A stretch of 64,000 nucleotides of DNA from JBBTCX01 sp038043045 (lineage in GTDB: Bacteria > Planctomycetota > Phycisphaerae > UBA1845): positions 1 through 64,000 of the forward strand of contig JBBTCX010000101.1 of assembly GCA_038043045.1 (NCBI GenBank), written 5' to 3'. This document shows, one piece after another, positions 52,716-60,392 of the stretch. The notes below the pieces were generated by a model. The model saw only the letters and a list, made by a program, of their open reading frames with translations. It had not been told where the DNA came from and ran no database searches. The translations under genes were made by a program, and so were the position numbers. Numbering within the stretch: position 1 is the stretch's first letter; every line of letters starts with the position of its first letter.

Positions 52716-54190
52716 CCCTTCTCGATTCGGCCATTCTTGGTGCATATTTCGTGGGCATTCTTTTTGTCGGCCTTTGGTTTGGCCGAAAAGAACGCGACAC
52801 CACCGACTTTTTCTTGGGCGGTCGCCGTCAACATTGGCTGCTAGCCGGTATCTCCATCATCGCCACGGAAGTCAGCGCACTGACCTATATCCAAGTTCCC
52901 GCGGAAGCTTTCCACGGCAACTGGAGCTATCTCCAGATGTACTTCGGCTCCTTCGTAGGCCGCATTCTCATTCTGTTTCTTCTGCTTCCCGCATTTTATG
53001 GCGGCGCGGTCACCACCGTGTACGAATACCTCGGTCAACGATTCGGCCCGTGCACGCGCACGACCGCAGCCTTGATGTTCTTTGGCTCCCGAATTCTCGG
53101 ATCAAGCATTCGACTTCTCGCCGGTTCGATGGCCGTCGCCATCGTTTTCGATTGGCCTTTATGGATTGTCATCGTCGGCTCCGCGGCCATAGCAATTACA
53201 TACGCTGCCGCAGGCGGAATCCGCGCGATCCTCTGGACTGACGTTTTCCAGACCGGCATCTTTCTCGGCGGAGCTATTGCCGTCATCGCGTTCGTTTTTT
53301 TCACGACTTCCGGCCAGGCGACCGACTCGCTCGCCGCCGCGTACGACGCGGGAAAATTCAAAATATTCCTTTGGGATTGGAACCCCAACAACGACAAAGT
53401 TTTCTGGGTGCTTTTCATTTACACCATCATTCACAACATGGCCGCTCTCGGCTGCGATCAAGACCTTACTCAGCGAATGCTGACTTGCCGCAACCTACGG
53501 GAAGGCCAAAAGTCATTGCTGTTTAACGCCATTGTCGGTTTTCCCATTGTTTGCTTGTTCCTATTCGTCGGAATTGCTCTCTACATTTACTATCAAGCCC
53601 AACCTCCTGGCGCTCTTCCCGAAGAGATTCGAAATGTGAAGGACCGTATCTTTCCTTTTTTCATGACTCATTCTTTGCCTTCAGGGTTACGAGGGTTGCT
53701 GGTTACGGCCGTATTCGCCACAAGCATGTCCAGCCTTGCATCCGCGGTGGGGGCACTGTCGTCGTGCGCCGTAACCGACTTCTATAGGCCTATTCGGCGA
53801 TGGTTGGCATCGCGAGCATCAGGAGTTTTACCATCGGAGGCCCATTTCCTTCGCGCGGCGAAGATCGCATCGCTTCTGTTTGGTGTCATCCTCATTCTGG
53901 TTGCCTTTGCTTTCGCAGGCCGCGACAAACTCCTTTGGGAGGCTTTCAAATGGCCTGCCCTCTTCTTCGGTGGAATGCTCGGCGTTTTCCTGCTGGGCGT
54001 TACGACGAAAACTCGCGGTCATGATCGTATCAATGTAATTGCGATGGTCACTTCCTCCATCGGCCTCGTCGTCCTGAAAGTCTGGCAAGAGCAGACGAAA
54101 ACCGTCTATATCGCCTGGCCCTGGTGGGTCGTGATCGGCACGGCGTGGACCTATCTCTGTTCGCTTACCGCGAGAACCCGACCCTCGTGA
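52712..54190 (+). CDS. sodium:solute symporter (SSS family)
   Basis: A 492-residue membrane transporter of the SSS/SLC5 type with about 13 helices. Features: GRKERDTTDFFLGGRRQHWLLAGISIIATEVSALTYIQVPAEAF, GSRILGSSIRLLAGSMAVAIV, YAAAGGIRAILWTDVFQTGIFLGGA and FATSMSSLASAVGALSSCAVTDFYRP. The substrate (sugar, nucleoside, amino acid or sialate in relatives) cannot be assigned. It is coupled to dapF by ATGA overlap, which does not by itself point to a DAP substrate. Confidence 0.9.
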   Translation: MTLLDSAILGAYFVGILFVGLWFGRKERDTTDFFLGGRRQHWLLAGISIIATEVSALTYIQVPAEAFHGNWSYLQMYFGSFVGRILILFLLLPAFYGGAVTTVYEYLGQRFGPCTRTTAALMFFGSRILGSSIRLLAGSMAVAIVFDWPLWIVIVGSAAIAITYAAAGGIRAILWTDVFQTGIFLGGAIAVIAFVFFTTSGQATDSLAAAYDAGKFKIFLWDWNPNNDKVFWVLFIYTIIHNMAALGCDQDLTQRMLTCRNLREGQKSLLFNAIVGFPIVCLFLFVGIALYIYYQAQPPGALPEEIRNVKDRIFPFFMTHSLPSGLRGLLVTAVFATSMSSLASAVGALSSCAVTDFYRPIRRWLASRASGVLPSEAHFLRAAKIASLLFGVILILVAFAFAGRDKLLWEAFKWPALFFGGMLGVFLLGVTTKTRGHDRINVIAMVTSSIGLVVLKVWQEQTKTVYIAWPWWVVIGTAWTYLCSLTARTRPS

Positions 54191-54319
54191 GACTTAACCA
54201 ATTACCAATACCTCATGGCCCAAAGAAGTTAAGTAATAGTTTGGGGCGTGTTCAAAGAAAGGAACCTACGCGTCTTAAAAGCCCACGATTGTCTCGGTTT
54301 ATTCGAGAATTCAATCTGT

Positions 54320-56692
54320 TCACGCTCGATTCGACCCAACGGCCAACGGATACCGGTTGAATCGCAGCTTGGCGGCCACGAGCAGTGACAATCCCAACAC
54401 GATTAGCCCCCAGGTTGATGTCGTGGGAATTTGAACGCACGGGCCGGCGCAGTCGGAATCTTCGCAATCGGTGAGGCCGTCACAGTCGTTGTCGATTCCG
54501 TCGGAGCACCATACGGTGTATTCCTGAGTCGGCATAAGTCCGCAGTCTTCGACGCAGAGGCATCGCTCAAAGCTCGTGCAAAGTCCGTCGCCGCAACATT
54601 CGTCGGGGATGCCGTCGGAGTCTGCATCTTGAGAGGTGCCGTCGGCGATGTCGCAGGCGTCGGGGAGGTTGTTGGTGTTGCAATCGCCGGTTGTGCCGTT
54701 GATGAGTTCGCACGCGTCCTGGAACCCATTGGGTTGACAGTCGATTAACAGCTCTCCCTCTGGGACGGCGATACCGTACGGGAACGGTTGATCGGGGACC
54801 AACTCCTCGATGTTGGTTCCGTCGAGGTTGGCGCGATGAATCCCCGCGCCGGTCCAGTAGATTTTTCCGGAGGCGATGTCGACGGTGACGTCCCATACGG
54901 GTTTTGATAACGGACCGACGATGGTTTGAATATTGGTACCGTCGATATTCGAACGACGAATGGTCACCGGGTCGGTGGCCGCTCCTTCGGACCAGTAGAG
55001 TTTGCCAATACCCGGGTGGACGGCGATTCCTGTGGGTTCATGGACGTCTTGGGAAGGAACGATGGTTTCAACGGAAGAGCCGTCTAAATTGGCGCGGGCG
55101 ATTCGATCGATGTTTGAACCTTGGGGTATACTTTCCGTCCAATACATTTTTCCGGCGACTCGGTCGATGGCCAAATCGTTCACATGTCCCAGGCCTGATA
55201 AAATGGTTTGAAGTCCGGAGCCGTCCAGGTTTCCGCGCCGAATTTCTCCAGTCCGATGTGTCCAGTAGATTTTCCCTTCATCCGTATTCAACGCTAGTCC
55301 GAAGGATGAACCTAGGCCGGAGAAGATCTGTTGCTTGGCGGAGCCGTCGAAGTTGGATCGGAATATGCCATGGTCTGCAAGCCCGTTGCCGGTTTTGGAT
55401 ATCCAATAAACCAATCGGGTGCGAAGGTCCGCGACAATAGCCGACGGACCGAAAAAGTCGGTTGAATCGATGATCGCGGGAGGCAAAGCATTCAGATGCA
55501 AACGCAAAACGTCTCTGAGTGCATTGTCGGTCCAGAAAATGAAGGCCGGCGGAGCATCGGCCAAAGTTGAGTCGCAGCAGATGGTCGAGGAACAAGTCGA
55601 GCCCGGTCCACGTGGCATGCCGCCTTGGAGTTGGCAGCATTGGGGATCGAGCATGGTGCAGTCGGTTTGAGACAGACAACAGGCTTCGGGAAGATGGCAA
55701 ATAGTCCCCGGCGAATTTGGTGTTCCGCCGGTCGAGCCGCAGCATATCGGGTCGACGTTGCTCGAGCAGATACCCACCTCGGAGCAGCAAGATGTTGCGA
55801 CGCCGCACTGGCTACCCGCGGGTTGGGGGACGCCGTTCATCGCCATGCAGCAGAGCGGGTCAATAAATTCGCAAGTGCCGCTTGCAAGGCAACATGCCAC
55901 TTTCGCGGAACAGGAACCGGACGATCGCGGCGTTCCACCGACCGCTCGGCAGGCATCGGCTGTCACCATGGAGCAACTGTCGTTGGTGAGACAACAGGGG
56001 CCGACGCAAGGGTCAGAGTCTTCGCACGACTTTCCAGCGTGAAAGTCCCCGCCGAATGTTTGAGCGCAGCACGCTTCAGAAATCGTGTCGCTGGTACAGA
56101 TGTTGCCGACGCAGCAAGTCCCCGGCTGATTGTTCGTTGTAAGGATCGCGCCGATGTTGGCGACGATGGGGATTAGAAGTCCGTTGCCGGGGCCATCATC
56201 CCTGAACCGGGTACTGTCGTCGACCACGGGTGGGCTGCTGATGTCAATTGCCGCGGTAAGGAATTGACCTTCAACGCAAGGCGAGGCTTCATAGGTTATC
56301 GTCATGAAATAATGTGGAATATTAGCGGGAAGAAAACAAGGCGGCTCTGAAACTCCGCGGGTGCGGCCGGCGAAGCAATTCGCTAGGCTTGTCGCGGCCA
56401 GTCCGCTGGCGCAAAGGGCCGGAATTCCGGTTGAGCTTGTGGGATCCACGGTGATAAGGGTTCCCGTCAATGTGCCGGTTCCGTTGTCCAGCAGGCAGGA
56501 AACGGCGATCTGACCCGCAACGCTTAACTGGTCCACGTTGCTGGAAACGAAGAACTCAATTTGTATCTCCTCGCCGCCAACGATGGTGTTCCCGCCGATA
56601 GGTACGGCCGTAATGGTCAAAGCGCCGCGAGCCGCCGTGCAAGCCAGGGATAGAACGGAAACTATAACAAGTCGAACCAGCGGATGCGTCAT
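54320..56692 (-). CDS. large secreted Cys-rich/YWTD-repeat protein with IPTL-CTERM tail
   Basis: 790 residues; GAGGAG 8 nt before the ATG. Signal peptide MTHPLVRLVIVSVLSLACTA. Residues about 25-180 match the N-terminal region of the 3.1-kb IPTL protein (EASPCVEGQFLTAAIDI). About 190-370 hold roughly six cysteine repeats (CCLASGTCEFIDPLCC, CCSEVGICSSNVDPICC). About 390-640 are LDL-receptor YWTD-like propeller repeats (KIYWTHRTGEIRRGNLDGS, KLYWSEGAATD). Then come EF-hand-like loops, and the tail IPTTSTWGLIVLGLSLLVAAKLRF is IPTL-CTERM. Likely an exported, surface-retained protein; ligand unknown. Confidence 0.88.
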   Translation of the reverse strand: MTHPLVRLVIVSVLSLACTAARGALTITAVPIGGNTIVGGEEIQIEFFVSSNVDQLSVAGQIAVSCLLDNGTGTLTGTLITVDPTSSTGIPALCASGLAATSLANCFAGRTRGVSEPPCFLPANIPHYFMTITYEASPCVEGQFLTAAIDISSPPVVDDSTRFRDDGPGNGLLIPIVANIGAILTTNNQPGTCCVGNICTSDTISEACCAQTFGGDFHAGKSCEDSDPCVGPCCLTNDSCSMVTADACRAVGGTPRSSGSCSAKVACCLASGTCEFIDPLCCMAMNGVPQPAGSQCGVATSCCSEVGICSSNVDPICCGSTGGTPNSPGTICHLPEACCLSQTDCTMLDPQCCQLQGGMPRGPGSTCSSTICCDSTLADAPPAFIFWTDNALRDVLRLHLNALPPAIIDSTDFFGPSAIVADLRTRLVYWISKTGNGLADHGIFRSNFDGSAKQQIFSGLGSSFGLALNTDEGKIYWTHRTGEIRRGNLDGSGLQTILSGLGHVNDLAIDRVAGKMYWTESIPQGSNIDRIARANLDGSSVETIVPSQDVHEPTGIAVHPGIGKLYWSEGAATDPVTIRRSNIDGTNIQTIVGPLSKPVWDVTVDIASGKIYWTGAGIHRANLDGTNIEELVPDQPFPYGIAVPEGELLIDCQPNGFQDACELINGTTGDCNTNNLPDACDIADGTSQDADSDGIPDECCGDGLCTSFERCLCVEDCGLMPTQEYTVWCSDGIDNDCDGLTDCEDSDCAGPCVQIPTTSTWGLIVLGLSLLVAAKLRFNRYPLAVGSNRA

Positions 56693-56960
56693 TTTCTTTC
56701 TCCTCTAACGGCGCGCACCTGCCCAGGAATGGAGACCCGGCTAGGAATGGTGCTCATTGTACCCAGATTCGACGCTCCGTTCAAGTGCGTAGCGGCTTAC
56801 TTTTTCATAGGGGGTGTGGCCACACTCTTCACCGGATGCGTCGGGCCTTGCATCGAATTGCACTTTCTCGAATGAATTGCCGAAAAGCAAGCGCGCGAAA
56901 AACCCTGGAAAAACAGGCGTTTCTAGCACTCCATCGCATCGTGTTGCATCGCAAAAGAAT

Positions 56961-57020
56961 CGGAGGAGGAGGGATTCGAACCCCCGGTACGGTTACCCGC
57001 ACAACGGTTTTCAAAACCGT
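56961..57020 (-). pseudogene. 3' half of tRNA-Ser(UGA): left attachment site of an integrated element
   Basis: Read on the minus strand, the anticodon stem-loop ACGGT-TTTGAAA-ACCGT (anticodon TGA), a long variable arm, the T-arm (GGGGG-TTCGAAT-CCCTC) and the acceptor 3' strand CTCCTCC with discriminator G are all present. The 5' acceptor strand and D-arm are missing: the bases beyond 57020 cannot pair with CTCCTCC and contain no D-arm. A clean cut at the edge of the anticodon stem is what tyrosine integrases leave as attL. Confidence 0.8.
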
Positions 57021-57089
57021 CCCCTGAATTCCGTAAGCGACGAAAAGACAACGAGTTATGAAAAGCCGGATTGCGCGCTGCCGCCTGGG

Positions 57090-57230
57090 ATGCCGTCGGA
57101 AGTAGAAATTGACCCCCAAAACGACCCCGATTTGGAGCTTGTGAAATCCAGATGGGCGGCGCTGCCGGAAGCCGTTCGGGCGCGGATCGTCGGGTTGGTC
57201 GAGGGAGCGACGGCGGGAAGCGGGCAATGA
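57090..57230 (+). CDS. 46-codon ORF at the left end of the element, probably a remnant
   Basis: ATG at 57090 gives MPSEVEIDPQNDPDLELV, then SRWAALPEAVRARIVGLVEG. The DPDLELV..W..LPEAVRA.I..LV pattern recalls short ORFs that follow integrase genes in planctomycete elements, as far as I remember. Its place immediately inside the attL junction fits an end of such an element or of an earlier one at the same tRNA. The open frame continues upstream through the tRNA fragment, which is not coding. Confidence 0.4.
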   Translation: MPSEVEIDPQNDPDLELVKSRWAALPEAVRARIVGLVEGATAGSGQ

Positions 57231-57609
57231 AGGGTCGGGCGTCGAGTATGGGACCCTTTTTTCCCATAAATTCGAACCCAAAACCGGCAAAAACGCGACG
57301 GTTCTCGTTAGGTTAACCCCCACCCGACGAAGGGGGTGTCACGATCGCGCGGATCGCAAGGCGAATTCGCAGCGGTTATCTGTGAGGATGATTTCCCGTT
57401 ATGATCGCGCGCGCGGAGTAACAAGTTTCACGCGCCTACGCGCGAGGGTCGGGACCACTTGTCATAGAGCCGTCCGCCGGAGACAATCCCGGCGTGCAGC
57501 TTGTTCGCTCTTGCAGTTGATTCAAAAGAGCTTTTCCCGCCCGTTCGGCGTGCCATTCCATTGCGAACGGCTGTACAGCGCGGAACGCGGCGGGTTTGCG
57601 CGTGACGGT
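57231..57609. other. noncoding left part of the element with hairpins
   Basis: About 380 bp. TATGGGA (57247-57253) pairs with TCCCATA (57262-57268) across a T-rich loop, and ACCCCC (57317-57322) pairs with GGGGGT (57333-57338). The region is rich in GATCGCGCG-type runs. It may hold integrase arm-binding sites or the promoter of the next gene; no gene is supported. Confidence 0.4.
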
Positions 57610-58881
57610 ATGACTACAACATCGTGGAACCAACATTCCTTTCGGCTACTCATTTCCATTGCGACATGCTCACCCGTGCTTGGTGAACAAGCGAGACTCG
57701 AACCGATTGGAGTCTTGCCCGGTGGATACACTGCCAGTTTCGCCTTCGACATTTCGGCAAACGGTGAAGTCGTCGTTGGTTACTGTGACGCTACGGGCAA
57801 TGTTGGTCAAGCATTTCGATGGACACTGAAGGATGGAATTGAAGCGTTGCCTTGGTTGACACCTGGAGTCGATCAACGATCAGATGCCTACGCCGTTTCG
57901 GCGGATGGATCGGTCATCGTTGGTCGCGTTTCACAAACTGGTGGAACGAATTCCACCGCCGTCCGGTGGGAGAATGGTATCCCGATGTCTCTTGGTGCGC
58001 TCTGTACCGACAATCCGTACGGTTCTGGTAGTTACGCATGGGATGTTTCTTCCGACGGTCAGATCGTCGTTGGTTACAGCAATAGTTGCGGTTTCCGTTG
58101 GACGGCAAAGACCGGAATTCAACCCATTCCAACACCAGCGGGATTTCCGGGCACAAGTTGCGATGCACGTGCAATATCCGGTGACGGGACCACGATAGTT
58201 GGGTCTTGCGGCGCTTGTGGCGCATATCGATGGACTGAGGGTGCTGATCCACAATCGCAACATTTTCCAGGCGCGGTGTATACGGTCGTAACAGCCGTTT
58301 CCTATGATGGCCAAGTGCTCTTCGGAAATTACAACCTTCCGTTCGGAACGCGGTCATTTCGTTGGACGCCTTCCGAGGGGTTTCAAGACTTGGGTCAATT
58401 GCCCGATCAATCCGGGTCGACGAATGTGGAGGATTGTTCGTCCGATGGGTCGATGGTTGTTGGCACTTATTACGCACTGGACGGCGACAATGCGTTTGTA
58501 TGGAGTGAATCCACCGGACTTCAAAGTCTGCGAGATATTCTCACTGATGGTGGAGCGGAACTTTGTGATTGGAGGCTTTGGAATGCTTCGTCTGTTTCCG
58601 CGAATGGCACTCGAATCGTTGGATACGCTGATGACCCCGGCCCAATGCTGTACGACGGATATGTAGCCTTCTTGTCCGATGCACCGATGGAATGTTGCAA
58701 CGGGTGTGACGATGGAAACTCCTGCACGGCGGATACATGCGTGAGCGGTTTTTGTGAACACACACCCGTGGTTCACGGGGACCTTGCTCCATGCGGCGGA
58801 GACGGCAAAGTCGACATCGATGATTTGATTTCGTTGCTCGAAGCATTCAAAGGTAATTCGCTTTGCGCCTGTACGCCGTGA
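57610..58881 (+). CDS. secreted HAF-repeat protein with dockerin-like tail
   Basis: The ATG at 57610 opens a signal peptide (MTTTSWNQHSFRLLISIATCSPVLG); the frame runs 76 codons upstream with Arg-rich, unlikely sequence. 423 residues. About seven HAF-type repeats, each of the form AFDISANGEVVVGYC / AYAVSADGSVIVGRV / AWDVSSDGQIVVGYS followed by FRWT, predict a beta-propeller. A Cys-rich CCNGCDDGNSCTADTCVSGFCEHT segment and an EF-hand-like GDGKVDIDDLISLLEAF finish it. It looks like a host-type planctomycete secreted protein carried as cargo at the element's left end. Confidence 0.75.
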   Translation: MTTTSWNQHSFRLLISIATCSPVLGEQARLEPIGVLPGGYTASFAFDISANGEVVVGYCDATGNVGQAFRWTLKDGIEALPWLTPGVDQRSDAYAVSADGSVIVGRVSQTGGTNSTAVRWENGIPMSLGALCTDNPYGSGSYAWDVSSDGQIVVGYSNSCGFRWTAKTGIQPIPTPAGFPGTSCDARAISGDGTTIVGSCGACGAYRWTEGADPQSQHFPGAVYTVVTAVSYDGQVLFGNYNLPFGTRSFRWTPSEGFQDLGQLPDQSGSTNVEDCSSDGSMVVGTYYALDGDNAFVWSESTGLQSLRDILTDGGAELCDWRLWNASSVSANGTRIVGYADDPGPMLYDGYVAFLSDAPMECCNGCDDGNSCTADTCVSGFCEHTPVVHGDLAPCGGDGKVDIDDLISLLEAFKGNSLCACTP

Positions 58882-58886
58882 AAACG

Positions 58887-59780
58887 ATGCGCCTTTCGAA
58901 TCAAAGATTCCCAACGATTTCGTTGTCAGAAATCCTCGACGTTGGGATGAAACAAGAGGTAAACCGAATTGAACGAGTACACAGGCGATTTGCTCGCGTG
59001 GCGTTACGCAGGAACGACCTTACGCCAGATCAACGAAGTGTACTCGAAGTCGTAATGACGGGTGGAATCCCAGTAGATGGCCGGCTTTTCGAGAATAAGC
59101 ACTACGAAAGAGTCCCTGAGCGGTTTTATTTGTTGAATCGTGCTGGAAAGACCGTCCGGCGATATGAGTCTCGCCGACTCGGTGTACCGTTGCATAAACC
59201 GCGCGCCTACGACGTAATCTTGAGAGAATTCTTCGGGGCGGCAAGAAAAATCGAACAACGCCCGTTTGGTGCTGCGCCGTCTTTCACGGTTGAAACTTTT
59301 TGGCCACAATCGATAGCGATGTATCTGGAGTTCCTGAGTACAGGTGTAAAGAATCAAGAAAAATACAATGCTTATGACATTGCGGACGTGGTAAAAAGAT
59401 TGCAATGCGACGGCTTCGCGGCTGAACTCTTGAGGACACTTTGGCAAGAATGCCCGGAAGAAGCGAAGGAAATGGGGTTGCCGAAGCCGCGTGGCGTGAC
59501 TGCGGAAGAAAAACCGGCGTGGGCACGATTGGTCATTCATTCATCAAAGGGGGCTGACGACACCGCAGAACTTGATGGAAAGACATTCCGTCTCACCGGC
59601 GCAAACGATGCGCGGTTTCTCGAAACGCTTCAAGAACAAAAAGGCATGACGCTATCCGCAACTTCGCTTGGCGACGCAATAGATGAACGTCCCGATCGCG
59701 TCTACAAGAGGCTTAAGAAATCACTCCAGCGCATTATTGAGAAACCCGGAAAGGGTCGCAAGGGATATCGGATGCTCTGA
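58887..59780 (+). CDS. unknown protein with C-terminal winged-helix-like region
   Basis: About 297 residues from the ATG at 58887, six bases after the preceding stop. The N-terminal third is basic (VNRIERVHRRFARVALRRNDL) and there are many aromatic/basic positions. The C-terminal 80 residues (VIHSSKGADDTAELDGKTF, LTGANDARFLETLQEQ, ATSLGDAIDERPDRVYKRLKKSLQRI) look like a winged-helix DNA-binding fold. No family is recognised. Position upstream of the excisionase and RepA-like genes suggests an element-specific regulator or replication accessory; this is inference. Confidence 0.6.
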   Translation: MRLSNQRFPTISLSEILDVGMKQEVNRIERVHRRFARVALRRNDLTPDQRSVLEVVMTGGIPVDGRLFENKHYERVPERFYLLNRAGKTVRRYESRRLGVPLHKPRAYDVILREFFGAARKIEQRPFGAAPSFTVETFWPQSIAMYLEFLSTGVKNQEKYNAYDIADVVKRLQCDGFAAELLRTLWQECPEEAKEMGLPKPRGVTAEEKPAWARLVIHSSKGADDTAELDGKTFRLTGANDARFLETLQEQKGMTLSATSLGDAIDERPDRVYKRLKKSLQRIIEKPGKGRKGYRML

Positions 59781-59787
59781 CATTCGA

Positions 59788-59809
59788 TGTACATACGCTG
59801 TACGTAGAC
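59788..59809 (+). repeat. pair of 11-bp direct repeats
   Basis: TGTACATACGC followed directly by TGTACGTAGAC (8 of 11 identical), just upstream of the 59-residue gene. A possible regulator site, but too short to be sure. A GCCCC/GGGGC hairpin (59824-59840) follows, with its right arm 4-8 nt before the ATG. Confidence 0.3.
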
Positions 59810-59843
59810 TCATCTCGCATCGCGCCCCTATTGTTGGGGCATC

Positions 59844-60023
59844 ATGAAGAAGATAAAAACTCCGAGTTTGCCGGAACCCAAGGAAATTCGCCAAGAGATT
59901 GACTCGCTCAGGTCGCGCATAGGCGAGCTGAAAGCACTCCTGCGCGTTGCTGAAGTTCAGCAGATTTCGAAACAACTTCGCTGCAAGTCTGAAGAGAGAA
60001 TCCTTGCGGAGGGACGAACATGA
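59844..60023 (+). CDS. 59-residue coiled-coil protein
   Basis: MKKIKTPSLPEPKEIRQEI, then SLRSRIGELKALLRVAEVQQ and ISKQLRCKSEERILAEGRT: a basic protein dominated by one amphipathic helix. The stop overlaps the next start as ATGA, arguing for real translation. The G-rich right arm of a small hairpin serves as its only ribosome site. Function unknown; small proteins of this kind often precede excisionase/rep genes in mobile elements. Confidence 0.55.
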   Translation: MKKIKTPSLPEPKEIRQEIDSLRSRIGELKALLRVAEVQQISKQLRCKSEERILAEGRT

Positions 60024-60334
60024 CCGCGATGCCAAAACTTGCGGGGAGTGAACCCGATCGGCGGGAAAACGTGGACGCGGGGAAGCGGTCGGGGATGGAA
60101 CCGGCGAGCCGGGTGGAACCGCTGGCCGTGGATGCGAAGGCGTTGGCGGGGTTGATCGGCATATCCGTCCGCACGATTCGAACGCACGACGCCGGTGGCA
60201 AGTTGCCGCGTGGCGTCCGAATCGGCGGAAGAAAAGTGTGGATCGTGGATGAAATCAAACGTTGGCTTGAGTCCGGCGCGCCGAATCGGGCGACGTGGGA
60301 AGCGATGAAGGGGAGCGCGAGTAAATTCAAATAG
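60020..60334 (+). CDS. excisionase-like helix-turn-helix protein
   Basis: 104 residues; GGAGGG 7 nt before the ATG. The first 35 residues are disordered; the rest is an HTH_17/MerR-like excisionase domain (PLAVDAKALAGLIGISVRTIRTH, GGKLPRGVRIGGRKVWIVDEIKRWLESG). Such proteins bend attachment-site DNA to favour excision or regulate element genes. An integrase lies 2.4 kb downstream on the same strand. Confidence 0.75.
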   Translation: MTAMPKLAGSEPDRRENVDAGKRSGMEPASRVEPLAVDAKALAGLIGISVRTIRTHDAGGKLPRGVRIGGRKVWIVDEIKRWLESGAPNRATWEAMKGSASKFK

Positions 60335-60392
60335 GCACAAAAAAGTACCCGCGATCGGCGGCAACCGAGAGCGCGGGCGAAAGCGATTAACC

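Noticed and set aside
56814..57089. Open frame(s) reading through the tRNA-Ser fragment (peptide with IRTPGTVTRTTVFKTV)
   Set aside because: That peptide is the well-known artefact of translating the antisense of tRNA-Ser. The segment is tRNA sequence, not protein-coding.
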